A stretch of 64,000 nt of DNA, from assembly GCF_015864955.1 (NCBI RefSeq), contig NZ_JADYWE010000003.1:1-64000 (forward strand). The letters are read 5' to 3'. A program made the translations under genes and the position numbers. Under the pieces are notes generated by a model. The model did not search any database, was not told where the DNA came from, and saw only the letters and a program-made list of their open reading frames with translations. Position 1 is the stretch's first letter. Each line of letters begins with the position of its first letter. Origin of the DNA: Salinibacterium sp. NK8237. GTDB lineage: Bacteria > Actinomycetota > Actinomycetes > Actinomycetales > Microbacteriaceae. Below, in pieces: positions 50,759-60,468 of this stretch.

Positions 50759-52167
50759 GGACGCCCGATCGTTTCGAGCAGTCGCAGCCACACCTCACTG
50801 ATCGTGGGGTACGAGGGAACCGCGTGCCACAGGCGCGCGATGGGAACCTCGCCGACGATGGCGATGGTGGCCGAGTGCAGCAACTCCGCGACATCCTGAC
50901 CCACAAAAGTTGCGCCAATAATGACCTGACGTTCGCGATCAATTACGAGTCGTGCGTGGCCTTCGTAGCCGTCGGCCTGCAGGCTCGCGCCGGCAACCCA
51001 CCCGATGTTGTAGTCAACGACCTGGGCGTCAATGCCCTGCTTCTCGGCGTCGTGCGACATCACACCGACCGAAGCAACTTCGGGGTCGCTAAACGTGACT
51101 TGCGGCACAGCGCCGTGGTCGGCGGTCGCAACATGCGCACCCCACGGGGCGTCATCTACAGGTTTGCCGTTGGCGCGCGCGGCAATCACATCACCGGCAG
51201 CACGAGCCTGGTACTTGCCCTGATGAGTGAGCAACGCACGGTGGTTGACGTCACCGACGGCGTACAGCCAGTCAGTGTTGTGCACGAGCATCGTGTCGTC
51301 AACCGAGAGCCAGTCGCCCGGAGTTAGGCCAACGCTCTCAAGCCCAATGTCGTTCGTACGCGCGGCGCGACCAGTGGCAATCAGAACTTCGGATGCCGTG
51401 AAGGTGGCATCGTCGGTTGTGATCACGACACCGTCAGCGGTGCGTTCCACGCTCGTGGGGGAGGCCGCGACGATGGTGACACCGCGCTCCTTGAGTGCCT
51501 TCGCCACCATTTCGCCGGCGAAGTCTTCTTGACCGTGGAGCAATCCGCTGCGGGCAAACAGGGTGACTTCGGCACCGAGGTCGAGGTAGGCAGTGGCCAT
51601 CTCGACGCCCACAACGCCGCCGCCGATGATCGCGAATGATTCGGGAACAACTTTCACCGAGGTCGCTTCACGCGGGGTCCACGGCTTCGCGTCGATCAAC
51701 CCGGGAATGTTGGGGAGCTTCGGGTCGGAGCCGGTCGCGACGACCACCGCATGATTGGCAGTCAAGGTCTTCACAGTTCCGTCGTCAGCTGTAATGGTGA
51801 CCTTCTTCTCTCCGTCGAGGCGAGCGTGACCACGCTCGAGCCCGATTCCCGCTTTCTTCACCCACTTCACCTGACCAGCGTCATCCCAATTGCTGGTGAA
51901 GCTGTTGCGGCGGGCGAGGAGCGCTTCAACGTTGATGCCACCGGTGACGGCTTCGGCGGCACCCGGTAGCTTCTCGACCGCCCGCAGAGCGAGACCGCTG
52001 CGGATGAGGGCCTTCGACGGCATGCACGCCCAGTACGAACACTCACCACCCACGAGTTCGCTCTCGATCAGTACGACGCTGAGCCCGCCCTGAACGGCGC
52101 GATCTGCAATGTTTTCACCAACCGCTCCGGCTCCAATGACAATGACATCCCAGTTGTTCTCGGTCAT
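50755..52167 (-). CDS. Lpd/MerA-type FAD-dependent disulfide oxidoreductase
   Basis: A 470-residue class I pyridine nucleotide-disulfide oxidoreductase. FAD site VIVIGAGAVGENIADRA, redox pair C43-x4-C48 (GGECSYWACMPSK), NAD(P) site FAIIGGGVVGVEMATAY, YAVGDVNHRALLTHQG and a C-terminal HAVPSYPTISEVW in place of the HAHPTLSE of lipoamide dehydrogenase. Redox-active but not adjacent to any E2, so its disulfide substrate is unknown. Confidence 0.85.
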   Translation of the reverse strand: MTENNWDVIVIGAGAVGENIADRAVQGGLSVVLIESELVGGECSYWACMPSKALIRSGLALRAVEKLPGAAEAVTGGINVEALLARRNSFTSNWDDAGQVKWVKKAGIGLERGHARLDGEKKVTITADDGTVKTLTANHAVVVATGSDPKLPNIPGLIDAKPWTPREATSVKVVPESFAIIGGGVVGVEMATAYLDLGAEVTLFARSGLLHGQEDFAGEMVAKALKERGVTIVAASPTSVERTADGVVITTDDATFTASEVLIATGRAARTNDIGLESVGLTPGDWLSVDDTMLVHNTDWLYAVGDVNHRALLTHQGKYQARAAGDVIAARANGKPVDDAPWGAHVATADHGAVPQVTFSDPEVASVGVMSHDAEKQGIDAQVVDYNIGWVAGASLQADGYEGHARLVIDRERQVIIGATFVGQDVAELLHSATIAIVGEVPIARLWHAVPSYPTISEVWLRLLETIGRP

Positions 52168-52225
52168 TTCGAACTCCTTCGCGGTGGTGGTGCGCGTGTT
52201 GCCGGGGTTGGTTGTGCCGGCGATC

Positions 52226-53026
52226 CTACTTGCCGATGAACTCGGCGGTCGTGCGGGTCATGAACGCTTCCATGCCAATTCTGGCATCTTTACTCTGGGC
52301 GACCGCTACGAGGGCGGGCTGAAGGCCAGCCTCAGCCGCTGCATCGCCCTCGCGAATCGCGAGGTTGGCGTTGGCGAGCGCTGCCTCCACTGCCAAGGGA
52401 GCCTGGGCTGCGACGCGGTGCGCCAGTTCGAGGCCACGCGCGTACTGCTCGCCGTGCGGAACGACCTCTTGCACCATCCCGATTCGGTACGCCTCGGCGG
52501 CGTCGAAGCTGTCACCAGTGAGAATCCAGCGCATCGCATTCGACCAGCCAACCTGGCGGGGGAAGCGGATAGTGGCGCCGCCGAACGGCAGGATGCCACG
52601 CGATACTTCAACCTGACCGAAGACGGTCGAGTCGGCGGCAACCGCAATGTCGCTCGCCAGCAGCAGCTCGATACCGAGGGTGAGGCACGTGCCCTGCACC
52701 GCAATCACGACAGGCTTCGAGAGCTTTTCGCCCGAGACCTGCCACGGGTTGATGCCGCCCTCGGGAACCATATCGAGCCCATCCGCTCCGATGCGGGGGC
52801 CGATGTCGGCAAGGTCGAGGCCGCCAGTGAAGTGGTCGCCGTGAGCAAAAACGAAACCTGCCCGCAGCTCGGGATCGCGCTCAAGCTCGCCATAGGCCAG
52901 CGCGAGCTGCTGCAACATCTCCATGTCGGCGGCATTGCGCTTATCGGTGCGATTGAGTCCGATGAGCAAGACGTATCCGTCTCGCTCCACAGTGATTTTC
53001 GGCGTGCTGGTGTTGGCGTCAGTCAT
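52226..53026 (-). CDS. Enoyl-CoA hydratase/isomerase family protein
   Basis: A 266-residue crotonase with the oxyanion-hole strands FAHGDHFTGGLDLADI and AVQGTCLTLGIELLLASDIAVAA, and FGQVEVSRGILPFGGATIRFPRQVG carrying one Glu. No beta-oxidation neighbours. The next gene, the flavoenzyme, follows 58 bases later on the same strand. Actual reaction within the family is uncertain. Confidence 0.88.
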   Translation of the reverse strand: MTDANTSTPKITVERDGYVLLIGLNRTDKRNAADMEMLQQLALAYGELERDPELRAGFVFAHGDHFTGGLDLADIGPRIGADGLDMVPEGGINPWQVSGEKLSKPVVIAVQGTCLTLGIELLLASDIAVAADSTVFGQVEVSRGILPFGGATIRFPRQVGWSNAMRWILTGDSFDAAEAYRIGMVQEVVPHGEQYARGLELAHRVAAQAPLAVEAALANANLAIREGDAAAEAGLQPALVAVAQSKDARIGMEAFMTRTTAEFIGK

Positions 53027-53110
53027 GTCTTCAGACTACGACTCACCGACTGTTCTGTCGCCGGATGCTGGCGATAAGCTCATACCCACACCAACTTTTC
53101 GGAGGCTCCT

Positions 53111-53428
53111 GTGTTGCGTTCCGCAATCCTCGTACTCACGCTCGCGTCGACGGCGCTCATCGCCGGCTGCTCGAGCGAGCCTCCAGTCGAAGTCCCCGCA
53201 AGTGAGATCGCTGCCACGGCAGCAGGCGCGCTTGAACAGACCACGGGAGAACTGCCCGAAATGGACTGCGGTGACGACAGCATCCCGCTCAAGAACGGCA
53301 CCAAGCTCGATTGCGTGCTCACCGACACCACGCTCGATGAAGACTTCGACAGCCGTGTCACACTCAGCGATGTCGACGGCGCGAACTACTCGGTTTCTGT
53401 CGAGGTTTCTGAAGAACCACGCGAATGA
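53111..53428 (+). CDS. DUF4333-type lipoprotein
   Basis: A 105-residue lipoprotein: signal peptide with lipobox IAGC (about Cys20), then a small domain with the paired cysteines MDCGDDSI and KLDCVLTD typical of DUF4333. GTG 53111 has GGAGG at 5 bases. Its 3' end overlaps the convergent arginase gene by 43 bases. Function unknown. Confidence 0.82.
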   Translation: MLRSAILVLTLASTALIAGCSSEPPVEVPASEIAATAAGALEQTTGELPEMDCGDDSIPLKNGTKLDCVLTDTTLDEDFDSRVTLSDVDGANYSVSVEVSEEPRE

Positions 53429-54249
53429 GTGTTGGCGCTGCTGAGGGCGCCAATCAATCGCAAAATGGTCGGCAGATCATCCACGGCATGGGCTGCGGAT
53501 GACGGAGCAAACTCGGTAATACCCGCTCCCGCAAGCGGGAACTTCGCGAGCACCGCGCGAATGGCCTCGGTGAGCGCGGACGCTTCGAGCCCGAACGGCA
53601 CGGGGGAGCCGAGCCCAGCCAGTGCGGCAGGATCGAGCACGTCGAGGTCGATGTGCAAGTAAACGCTGTCGGCACCGGTTGCGGTGATGGCATCGAGCAA
53701 CGCTTCCGTTGAGAAGGTGGCGGGGCCCAGCATCCGGATGTCGGATTGCGTGATGTATTCATCTTCAGCAGTGTCGATCGAGCGCACTCCGGCCAGAATG
53801 ACCCGATCAGCGCGCACCGGATGCTCGGGAACAAGTTCTGCCGGCCCATCACCCAGCAGGGTGCGCAACACCATGCCAGTGAAGGCGCCAGACGGGCTGG
53901 AAGCCGCAGTGTGCAGATCGGGGTGCGCGTCAAACCACACCACGGCCGGTTGCTGAGCACTCACATGCTCGATTGCGGCGAGTTCAACGCCACAGTCACC
54001 ACCAATCGTGAGGTGGGGTGTGTCGTCAGCAGCGAGAGCGTTGCGGGTGCGGTCACGCACGAGCAACAGCGAGCTGTAGCGGTGGATGCCCGTGCCCTGG
54101 TGGTCGCCCGCCTCAAGCGGGATATCGACGGAGCGAGTCGCTGCGGAGGGAAGATCTCCCCGAATCGACTCGGCTCCGTCGACCAGCTGCATGGCTCGAG
54201 AAGAACCCGAGCCTTGCCACTGGGGCACGACAACATAAGTGAGTGCCAT
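53386..54249 (-). CDS. Arginase/agmatinase-family hydrolase
   Basis: A 287-residue ureohydrolase-fold protein with metal motifs GGDCGVELAAIEH, VWFDAHPDLHT and HIDLDVLDP, all binuclear-Mn ligands present. This short actinobacterial branch is mostly uncharacterised; arginase, agmatinase or formiminoglutamase activity cannot be chosen. It follows pspA by 24 bases on the same strand. Confidence 0.85.
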   Translation of the reverse strand: MALTYVVVPQWQGSGSSRAMQLVDGAESIRGDLPSAATRSVDIPLEAGDHQGTGIHRYSSLLLVRDRTRNALAADDTPHLTIGGDCGVELAAIEHVSAQQPAVVWFDAHPDLHTAASSPSGAFTGMVLRTLLGDGPAELVPEHPVRADRVILAGVRSIDTAEDEYITQSDIRMLGPATFSTEALLDAITATGADSVYLHIDLDVLDPAALAGLGSPVPFGLEASALTEAIRAVLAKFPLAGAGITEFAPSSAAHAVDDLPTILRLIGALSSANTHSRGSSETSTETE

Positions 54250-54273
54250 GGTGTGAACTTTCGTGCGGGCGAA

Positions 54274-55011
54274 CTATTCGCCGGCGGTGAGTGCTTGAGC
54301 GCCGCCAGCCTTGAGAGCAGCGAGTCGTGCTTCAACTTCGGTGACCTTGCCGAGGTCTTCGAGACCTTCGAACTGAGCATCCAGGCTGGATGCTGCAAGC
54401 TCCTGCTGACCGAGAACCTTGGCTTCTTCGCGACGGATCTTGTCTTCGAAACGACCGAGGTCACTCGTGGGGTCGAGGAGGTCGATCGACTTGAGAGCGT
54501 CGTGAACCTGCGACTGAGCTTCGACAGTCTTGGAACGAGCGACAAGCTCGTCGCGCTTCGCGGTGAGTTCGCTCAGCTTGGCGCGCATTCCGTCGAGGCC
54601 GCTCTTGAGCTGGTCAACGACCTGCGTCTGCGAGGCGATCGTGGGGGCAGCAGCGCGAGCTTCGTTTTCAGCGGAAACCTGACGTCCGATCGCGATCTTG
54701 GCAAGGTTGTCGAACTTGTCGGCGTCAACGGTGTTGCCGGCAGCACGGAGTTCGTCTCCCTTGACGCTGGCGGCGAGAGCCTTGCGACCCCAGTCGGAGG
54801 CAGCTTCGCGGTCTTCGGCGTGGTCCTGCTCCATGAGGCGCAAATTGCCGATGGTCTGAGCGACGGCGCTCTCCGCATCCGCAATGGAGTTGGTGTAGTC
54901 ACGAACCAGCTGGTCGAGCATGAGCTGCGGGTCCTCAGCCTGATCGAGGATTGAATTGATGTTCGCCTTCACCATTTGTGAAATACGACCGAGAATCGAC
55001 TGCTTTGCCAT
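54274..55011 (-). CDS. pspA: PspA/IM30-family protein
   Basis: A 245-residue phage-shock-type membrane-repair protein: amphipathic start (MAKQSILGRISQMVKANINSIL), LDQAEDPQLMLDQLVRDY, then long coiled coils and a short tail. ATG 55011 is the family start; a frame 64 codons longer lies in the previous gene. Encoded 37 bases after the TPM-domain gene. Confidence 0.92.
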   Translation of the reverse strand: MAKQSILGRISQMVKANINSILDQAEDPQLMLDQLVRDYTNSIADAESAVAQTIGNLRLMEQDHAEDREAASDWGRKALAASVKGDELRAAGNTVDADKFDNLAKIAIGRQVSAENEARAAAPTIASQTQVVDQLKSGLDGMRAKLSELTAKRDELVARSKTVEAQSQVHDALKSIDLLDPTSDLGRFEDKIRREEAKVLGQQELAASSLDAQFEGLEDLGKVTEVEARLAALKAGGAQALTAGE

Positions 55012-55048
55012 GCGAAGTGCCTTTCGTGAGTTTTCGAAGAAACCGTAC

Positions 55049-57082
55049 TTAGAATCTACCGCCGCGACTGCGACCGCCACCACTGCGTCCAGCACTTCCA
55101 CCGGAACGTCTACCGCCGCCACCCGAGAATCCTCCCGAGCGGGAGCCCCCGCCCCACGAACCGCCACTGGACGGTCGTGACGACCGCGATCCGAGGCTGC
55201 CACCGATCAAACCACCGATGATGCCGCCCAAGAGGTCGCCACCGCCGCTGCCGCCAACCGCGCCACCCAGGCCGCCAAGCATTCCCGAACCGGAATTGCT
55301 GCCCGTAGAGAACTGCGACACCTCACGCTGAGCGAGGTCATAGGCGCTTGCCGCCAACTGGTCAGCCTGGCGCGCATGCGTCAACGCCGTCACAGGGTCG
55401 GACGTCTGCAAAGCCAACGCCTGCTTGAACTGACGGTCTGCTTCGCTGATTCTCGTTCGTGCCGTCGCCCCCACACCGCCGCGGCGGGTGGTGATGAACT
55501 GCGCCGTGGTCGTAATGCGGGACTGCGCTGCGGCCAAAGCCGCCGACAGCTGCGTAGCGGCGTGGGCGAAGGCCGCCTGCTGATCGCGCACGCCGACAAA
55601 AACTGTCTCGAGCGCCGCATTGGCATCACCCAGAGTGCTGAGGCTCGCCACCGGGTTGTCCGTCGCGGACTGCGCCGTCGCGAGAGCCGCTTCGGCAGCC
55701 GCGATCGCCGGCTGCAACGCTCCGGCAGTGGCATCGTTCGGCAGCGCGCGAGCAGCAGCAATATCGCCCGTGGTGTCAGTGATCGTGGCTGCAAGCTGCG
55801 TCTCGGCAGACTGGAGCTCTGTCGAAAGGGAATCGACGGCATCCATGAGTTGGATGGCCTGGCCGAGTTCTGCTTGAGCCGTGCGAACACCGACGGCGGC
55901 CTCGCTCGGCTTCTGCGCCTCGATGGCAGCGCTGGCGGCGGTGGAATCGGCAACCGCCGAGGCGAGCAAGGCGCGAGCGCGTTCACCATTGTCAGTCACG
56001 GCTTCGATAGCACCCGGCGCATAGCGACCGCGGAGCGCTTCGAGGGCGCTCTCGGTTGCGGGCAAACGCTCCGAAGCCTTCGCGATCAGCGTGGACGTCT
56101 CGGCGAGGGCTGCGGGGGCATTCGTTTCGAGCTTGCGCAGTTCCTCAAACGCGGCCGCTTGAGCATCAAGCAAATCGTCTGCTCGCTCGCACAGCTCGAT
56201 GATCTCGATTGTCATCGCCCGCTTCTGCTCAGCAGTCTCAGGCTCACTATCATCGAGCTTCTGGCGGATGCGGAACGCCTGCGCCACCGCAGCGCTCGCC
56301 TCTTTCAGCGATGCTGCGAAGTTAGTCGTGGCCGCCGCGCCAAACTGGGCCTCAGCAAAACCGAGCTCTTGTTCGCTCGTCTTGAGCGAGTCATCCAGCT
56401 CGACAAGCGCACTGCCGGCCCGGCGGTCGAGTTCCTCTTGCGACACGCTCTCGACAGGGGTACCAGCAGCTGCACCTTTTTTGCCGCGGCGGCGAACACG
56501 GTAAAACACGTAAGCGCCAACACCAACCACAGCCGCGCCGCCCACAATCGGCAACACCGAAATACCGCCACTCGATGACTCGGTCGTGCCGGAGTCCGTG
56601 CCTGTGCCTGTGCCCGCAGCGATATCGCCCGCGAGCGAATTTGCGCCCGCGATCGCAGCCTGTCCCCAGTTATCGTCGCGCAGTTGCGCCTCAATGGCGG
56701 CTTCCGCTGCATCCAACTGGGCATCGCTCAGAGACGTGTCGGTGCTTACCTGAAGCGAATACTGGCGAGTGTCGACTGCCACCGCGAGAAGCACATCGTT
56801 GCTACCGAACCCATTAGCTTCGGCTGTGGCATCCGCCCAATCAATGGGAGACGACGGGTTAGTGAACTCGTCGACATACACAACGAAGAGTTGGATGCCG
56901 GCCCGGTCATACAACGAATCCAGTGCGTCGGTGACGTCGCCGCTATCGCCCGCAAGCACCCCAGCGGAATCGACGACATAGGCGCCATCGAGGCTCACTG
57001 GGTCGTCGGCCAGGGCAGGGGTTGCGGTTAGCAAAGCTAATGCCGCAGCGAGGGCAAAAACAGTGCCCAATCGTGCCTTCAC
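55049..57082 (-). CDS. TPM-domain membrane protein with long coiled coil and Gly-rich tail
   Basis: A 677-residue envelope protein. Signal peptide (about 1-25), TPM domain (about 30-150, with YVVDSAGVLAG, QLFVVYVDEF and LLAVAVDTRQY), a membrane helix (about 183-205, IVGGAAVVGVGAYVFYRV) and a ~380-residue mostly helical, Ala/Gln-rich region, ending in a Gly/Ser/Arg tail (GGSGGGDLLGGIIGG onward). GTG 57082 is chosen: AAGGAG at 7 bases, right before the signal peptide. TPM proteins with PspA occur in several lineages. Confidence 0.85.
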   Translation of the reverse strand: MKARLGTVFALAAALALLTATPALADDPVSLDGAYVVDSAGVLAGDSGDVTDALDSLYDRAGIQLFVVYVDEFTNPSSPIDWADATAEANGFGSNDVLLAVAVDTRQYSLQVSTDTSLSDAQLDAAEAAIEAQLRDDNWGQAAIAGANSLAGDIAAGTGTGTDSGTTESSSGGISVLPIVGGAAVVGVGAYVFYRVRRRGKKGAAAGTPVESVSQEELDRRAGSALVELDDSLKTSEQELGFAEAQFGAAATTNFAASLKEASAAVAQAFRIRQKLDDSEPETAEQKRAMTIEIIELCERADDLLDAQAAAFEELRKLETNAPAALAETSTLIAKASERLPATESALEALRGRYAPGAIEAVTDNGERARALLASAVADSTAASAAIEAQKPSEAAVGVRTAQAELGQAIQLMDAVDSLSTELQSAETQLAATITDTTGDIAAARALPNDATAGALQPAIAAAEAALATAQSATDNPVASLSTLGDANAALETVFVGVRDQQAAFAHAATQLSAALAAAQSRITTTAQFITTRRGGVGATARTRISEADRQFKQALALQTSDPVTALTHARQADQLAASAYDLAQREVSQFSTGSNSGSGMLGGLGGAVGGSGGGDLLGGIIGGLIGGSLGSRSSRPSSGGSWGGGSRSGGFSGGGGRRSGGSAGRSGGGRSRGGRF

Positions 57083-57139
57083 AGGATGCTCCTTCGTCGA
57101 CAAAAGTGACACGGCGAGTCTAACGACAGGAACCTTGGG

Positions 57140-57877
57140 TTATTGCAGAACGATCGGCATCTGTTCGCTGCGTACCTCAGCGGCGGCGCCGTCGGCTGGG
57201 TCGGTGGGAACGAATGCGAGAGTGCTGCTGACCGCATACGTGCCGGGGTCAACCATTCCGCCCGTGTCGATGGTGGTGCAGTCGTAGATGGCGATAGCCA
57301 CGGGGAATTCGATGCTTTGGCCCGGCTGCAGGTTGATGGGCATCACCGACAGAATCTGTGCGTCGGGGCTGTGGGAAATCACAATGGAGTTGTCGAGGAG
57401 ATTGACGTCAGGCACCGATGCGGTTGTTCCCTGCACGGGGGCATTCGACTCATTCGTCAGACGTACCGTTCCGAAGGCACTGCCCGAGGCCACAACCTCT
57501 GCGGCAAGTTCGAGTTCGAGCGTTAGGCCGAAGGGAGACGCGGACTCTTCAGGAATGGTCGCACCGCATAACCCAAAACCCAGAGAATCGTCGGGAGATG
57601 CTTGGGCTGCTCCGGCGTCCGAGGAATCTGCTGCCGACTCTGGGGAGGAATCCTCTGCCAGCACGCTCACGGCCGTAGTGCTGTTCGTGAACAGCGGCAG
57701 CACGCTGGCTCCCGTAAAGATCAGCGAACCAACCGCGAGTGCGCCGGCAACGCCGACAGCCCACTGGCGCGGACGACGACGCGACTTGCTTCGTGAAATA
57801 ACAGCGGCTGTATCAATAGCTATGGCGGGCGGTTCGCCCGACGTCAGGTGTGCGCGAAGCTCGTTCTCATCAACCAC
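57140..57877 (-). CDS. Single-pass membrane protein, possible anti-sigma factor
   Basis: A 245-residue protein: ~38 cytoplasmic residues (basic SRSKSRRRPRQW), one membrane helix (about 39-60) and an external domain with DLNLL-type beta strands (VRLTNESNAPVQG, GQSIEFPVAIAIYDC). The gene overlaps the sigma factor gene by 8 bases, the usual arrangement for an anti-sigma, but no ZAS cysteines are seen, so the role is inferred from position alone. Confidence 0.65.
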   Translation of the reverse strand: MVDENELRAHLTSGEPPAIAIDTAAVISRSKSRRRPRQWAVGVAGALAVGSLIFTGASVLPLFTNSTTAVSVLAEDSSPESAADSSDAGAAQASPDDSLGFGLCGATIPEESASPFGLTLELELAAEVVASGSAFGTVRLTNESNAPVQGTTASVPDVNLLDNSIVISHSPDAQILSVMPINLQPGQSIEFPVAIAIYDCTTIDTGGMVDPGTYAVSSTLAFVPTDPADGAAAEVRSEQMPIVLQ

Positions 57878-58409
57878 GGTGGCCTCCTACGGTGTCGGCA
57901 GCATCGCGATCAAGGCTCACAGCCATGCGGCCGAGGGCGTCGCTCAAATAACGTTTTACAGCCCCTGAGCTGATATCTAGCGTCGCAGCGATGTCGTCCA
58001 CCTTGAGGTCTTCGTAGTAACGCAGCACAACGCAAGCGCGCTCGCGGGGCCGCAACTTCATCAGCTGAGACTGCAAATCTAATCGAGCCTCGGTGTCGGC
58101 GTCCGCAGATTCGTGGATGTCGGGCTCCACCGTGAGGTGGGCAATCTTGCGCCAGCGGCTGATCTTTCGACCGCGGTCAAGGTAGGTGTTCAGAATCGCT
58201 CGACGCACATAGGCTTCGGCGCTGGCGATGCCAAAGCCGTTGCGTAGGCGGCCGAATGTTTTCACGAGGGCATCGTGCACAAGGTCGGAGGCGTCGTCGC
58301 GGTTTCCCGAAATCAGGTACGCGTAGCGCGTTAGTGCTTCGCCGCGCTCTTCGACGAGTTGTGTAACTACGTCTTCCCAGCGGGCAGGGGTGTTTTCGGT
58401 CTCAGTCAC
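57870..58409 (-). CDS. SigE-family ECF RNA polymerase sigma factor
   Basis: A 179-residue sigma factor. Region 2: LTRYAYLISGNRDDASDLVHDALVKTFGRL; region 4: LRPRERACVVLRYYEDLKVDDIAATLDISSGAVKRYLSDALGRM, the SigE-family (streptomycete group) pattern. GTG 58409 has GAGGAGGGG 4 bases upstream; a longer frame is rejected. First gene of sigma / membrane protein / TPM / PspA. Confidence 0.9.
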   Translation of the reverse strand: MTETENTPARWEDVVTQLVEERGEALTRYAYLISGNRDDASDLVHDALVKTFGRLRNGFGIASAEAYVRRAILNTYLDRGRKISRWRKIAHLTVEPDIHESADADTEARLDLQSQLMKLRPRERACVVLRYYEDLKVDDIAATLDISSGAVKRYLSDALGRMAVSLDRDAADTVGGHRG

Positions 58410-58513
58410 TGAGCCCCTCCTCGCCGTCGTCTCTATTGTGGCCGAGGAATGGCCAATAGTTAGCGCAATTGTGGTCACACTAGTAAAGACGAACGGCGAG
58501 GCGGTTTCGTTGG

Positions 58514-60343
58514 TTAGCTCTGGAGACGTGTTTTCAGGTGCTCAAGTTGGCGAGAAACTGCGGCAGGAACACGGCCGTCGAAGGTGGCGAAGAATTTTTC
58601 GGTAGCTTCGGCTTCGGCCATCCACGAGTCGTTATCGATCGCGAAAAGCTGTTCCATGGTGTCATCGGCGAGTTCGAGACCGTCGATGTTGAGGTCGCCT
58701 TCACGCGGCATCAACCCGAGGGCACTTTCGCGGGCGGCAACCGTGCCGTCAACACGGTTGAGAATCCATTCGAGCACGCGCGAGTTTTCGCCAAATCCTG
58801 GCCACAAGAAGGAGCCGTCGGCACCCTTGCGGAACCAGTTGACTTGGAAAATGCGTGGCACCGTGCCGGATCCGCGGAGATCCTGACCGACCGAGAGCCA
58901 GTGGGCCCAATGGTCTGCCATGTTGTATCCACAGAAGGGCATCATGGCGAACGGATCTCTCCGTAGTTCGCCAATGGTGCCTTCGGCAGCCGCCGTCCGC
59001 TCAGATGAGATGGTGGCGCCCAGGTAGACGCCATGCTCCCAATCTCGTGCCTCCACCACTAGCGGCACGTTGGTCGCGCGGCGACCGCCGAAGATTATGG
59101 CGTCAATAACGACGCCCTGTGGCGATTCCCAGTCATCTGCGATGCTGGGACATTGTGCTGCTGCCACAGTAAAACGTGAGTTCGGGTGTGCCGACGGGGT
59201 GCCAGATTCTGGCGTCCAGTCGTTACCCTGCCAATCGATAAGGTGCTCAGGCGCCTCATCGCTCATGCCTTCCCACCACACGTCGCCGTTATCTTTCAGG
59301 CCGACGTTGGTGAAAACGGTGTTGCCCCAGATGGTGTCCATCGCGGTCTCGTTGGTGGCGTAGCCGGTGCCCGGTGCCACTCCAAAGAAGCCAGCTTCAG
59401 GGTTGATGGCGCGCAGGCGGCCATCGGCTCCCTTGCCGAGCCACGCGATGTCGTCGCCAATCGTCTCGGCCTTCCAGCCGGGGATGGTCGGCTTGAGCAT
59501 GGCCAAGTTGGTCTTGCCGCAGGCGCTGGGGAATGCTGCCGCGATGTGGAATACGCGACCGCGGGGGTTGGTGAGCTTGAGGAGCAACATGTGCTCAGCA
59601 AGCCAGCCCTCTTCGCGAGCGATCACTGAAGCGATGCGCAGTGCGAATGACTTCTTCGCGAGAATCGCGTTGCCGCCGTAGGCGGAACCGAACGACCAGA
59701 TTTCGCGAGTCTCGGGGAAGTGGCTGATGTATTTGGTCTGGTTGCAGGGCCACGGCACGTCAGCCTGACCGGCTTCCAGCGGTGCACCGACCGAGTGGAT
59801 GGCGCGCACCCATTCAGTGGAGTCATCGATGGCATTGAGAACGGCGGTTCCCATTCGCGTCATGATGCCCATGCTCATGACGACGTAGGGGGAGTCCGTT
59901 ACCTGCACGCCGATCTTGGCGAGCGGGGAACCGAGCGGGCCCATGGAGAAGGGAACAACGTACATCCGACGACCGCGCATGCTGCCGGCGAAGAGGTCGT
60001 CAAGCGTGTTGCGCATTTCTGCGGGCTCGGCCCAGTTGTTGGAGGGGCCAGCGTCTACTTCTTCGGCGGAGCAAATGAAGGTTCGGGCTTCGACGCGAGC
60101 GACATCACTCGGGTCGCTGCGGGCAAGGTAGCTGTGGGGACGGTACTCGTCGTTGAGGCGGGTGAGCGTGCCGGCGGCAACCATTTCGGCTGCGAGCTCA
60201 TCTGCTTCCTCGGGGCTTCCGTTGCACCAGACGATTTCGTCGGGCTGTGTGAGGGCGGCGATCTGTTCCACCCACGTGATAACACTGTGATTTGTTCCGT
60301 CGGGTGCGGAGAAGTGCGTTCTTGTCATCTCGGCGATGCTCAT
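58514..60343 (-). CDS. pckG: Phosphoenolpyruvate carboxykinase (GTP)
   Basis: A 609-residue gluconeogenic enzyme turning oxaloacetate to PEP with GTP. Motifs: [13 protein letters not shown] (kinase-1a loop with reactive Cys), [13 protein letters not shown] [27 protein letters not shown] and [18 protein letters not shown] 60343 has GGAAGG at 6 bases, so the 35-codon upstream extension is rejected. Divergent from a RamB-like regulator. Confidence 0.96.
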   Translation of the reverse strand: MSIAEMTRTHFSAPDGTNHSVITWVEQIAALTQPDEIVWCNGSPEEADELAAEMVAAGTLTRLNDEYRPHSYLARSDPSDVARVEARTFICSAEEVDAGPSNNWAEPAEMRNTLDDLFAGSMRGRRMYVVPFSMGPLGSPLAKIGVQVTDSPYVVMSMGIMTRMGTAVLNAIDDSTEWVRAIHSVGAPLEAGQADVPWPCNQTKYISHFPETREIWSFGSAYGGNAILAKKSFALRIASVIAREEGWLAEHMLLLKLTNPRGRVFHIAAAFPSACGKTNLAMLKPTIPGWKAETIGDDIAWLGKGADGRLRAINPEAGFFGVAPGTGYATNETAMDTIWGNTVFTNVGLKDNGDVWWEGMSDEAPEHLIDWQGNDWTPESGTPSAHPNSRFTVAAAQCPSIADDWESPQGVVIDAIIFGGRRATNVPLVVEARDWEHGVYLGATISSERTAAAEGTIGELRRDPFAMMPFCGYNMADHWAHWLSVGQDLRGSGTVPRIFQVNWFRKGADGSFLWPGFGENSRVLEWILNRVDGTVAARESALGLMPREGDLNIDGLELADDTMEQLFAIDNDSWMAEAEATEKFFATFDGRVPAAVSRQLEHLKTRLQS

Positions 60344-60411
60344 TTCTACCTTCCGCTGAAGAGTTGTTGTGCTGAAAAAACTGTTGTTATTCGATGATGA
60401 CCCACTTTTGC

Positions 60412-60426
60412 TCGCCACGTTGGCGA
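60412..60426. promoter_or_regulatory. Inverted repeat between pckG and the RamB-like gene
   Basis: TCGCCA-CGT-TGGCGA is a perfect 6-bp dyad 69 bases before pckG and 43 bases before the regulator. It resembles no published RamB site that I can cite, but its place suits a shared operator. Confidence 0.45.
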
Positions 60427-60468
60427 ATCGAGTGGAAAGAATCACCATTCTTTAGTTATAGTGAACGT

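Noticed and set aside
53746..54954. Open frame of ~400 codons opposite arginase and pspA
   Set aside because: Antisense to two well-recognised genes and without any motif; a codon-bias shadow.
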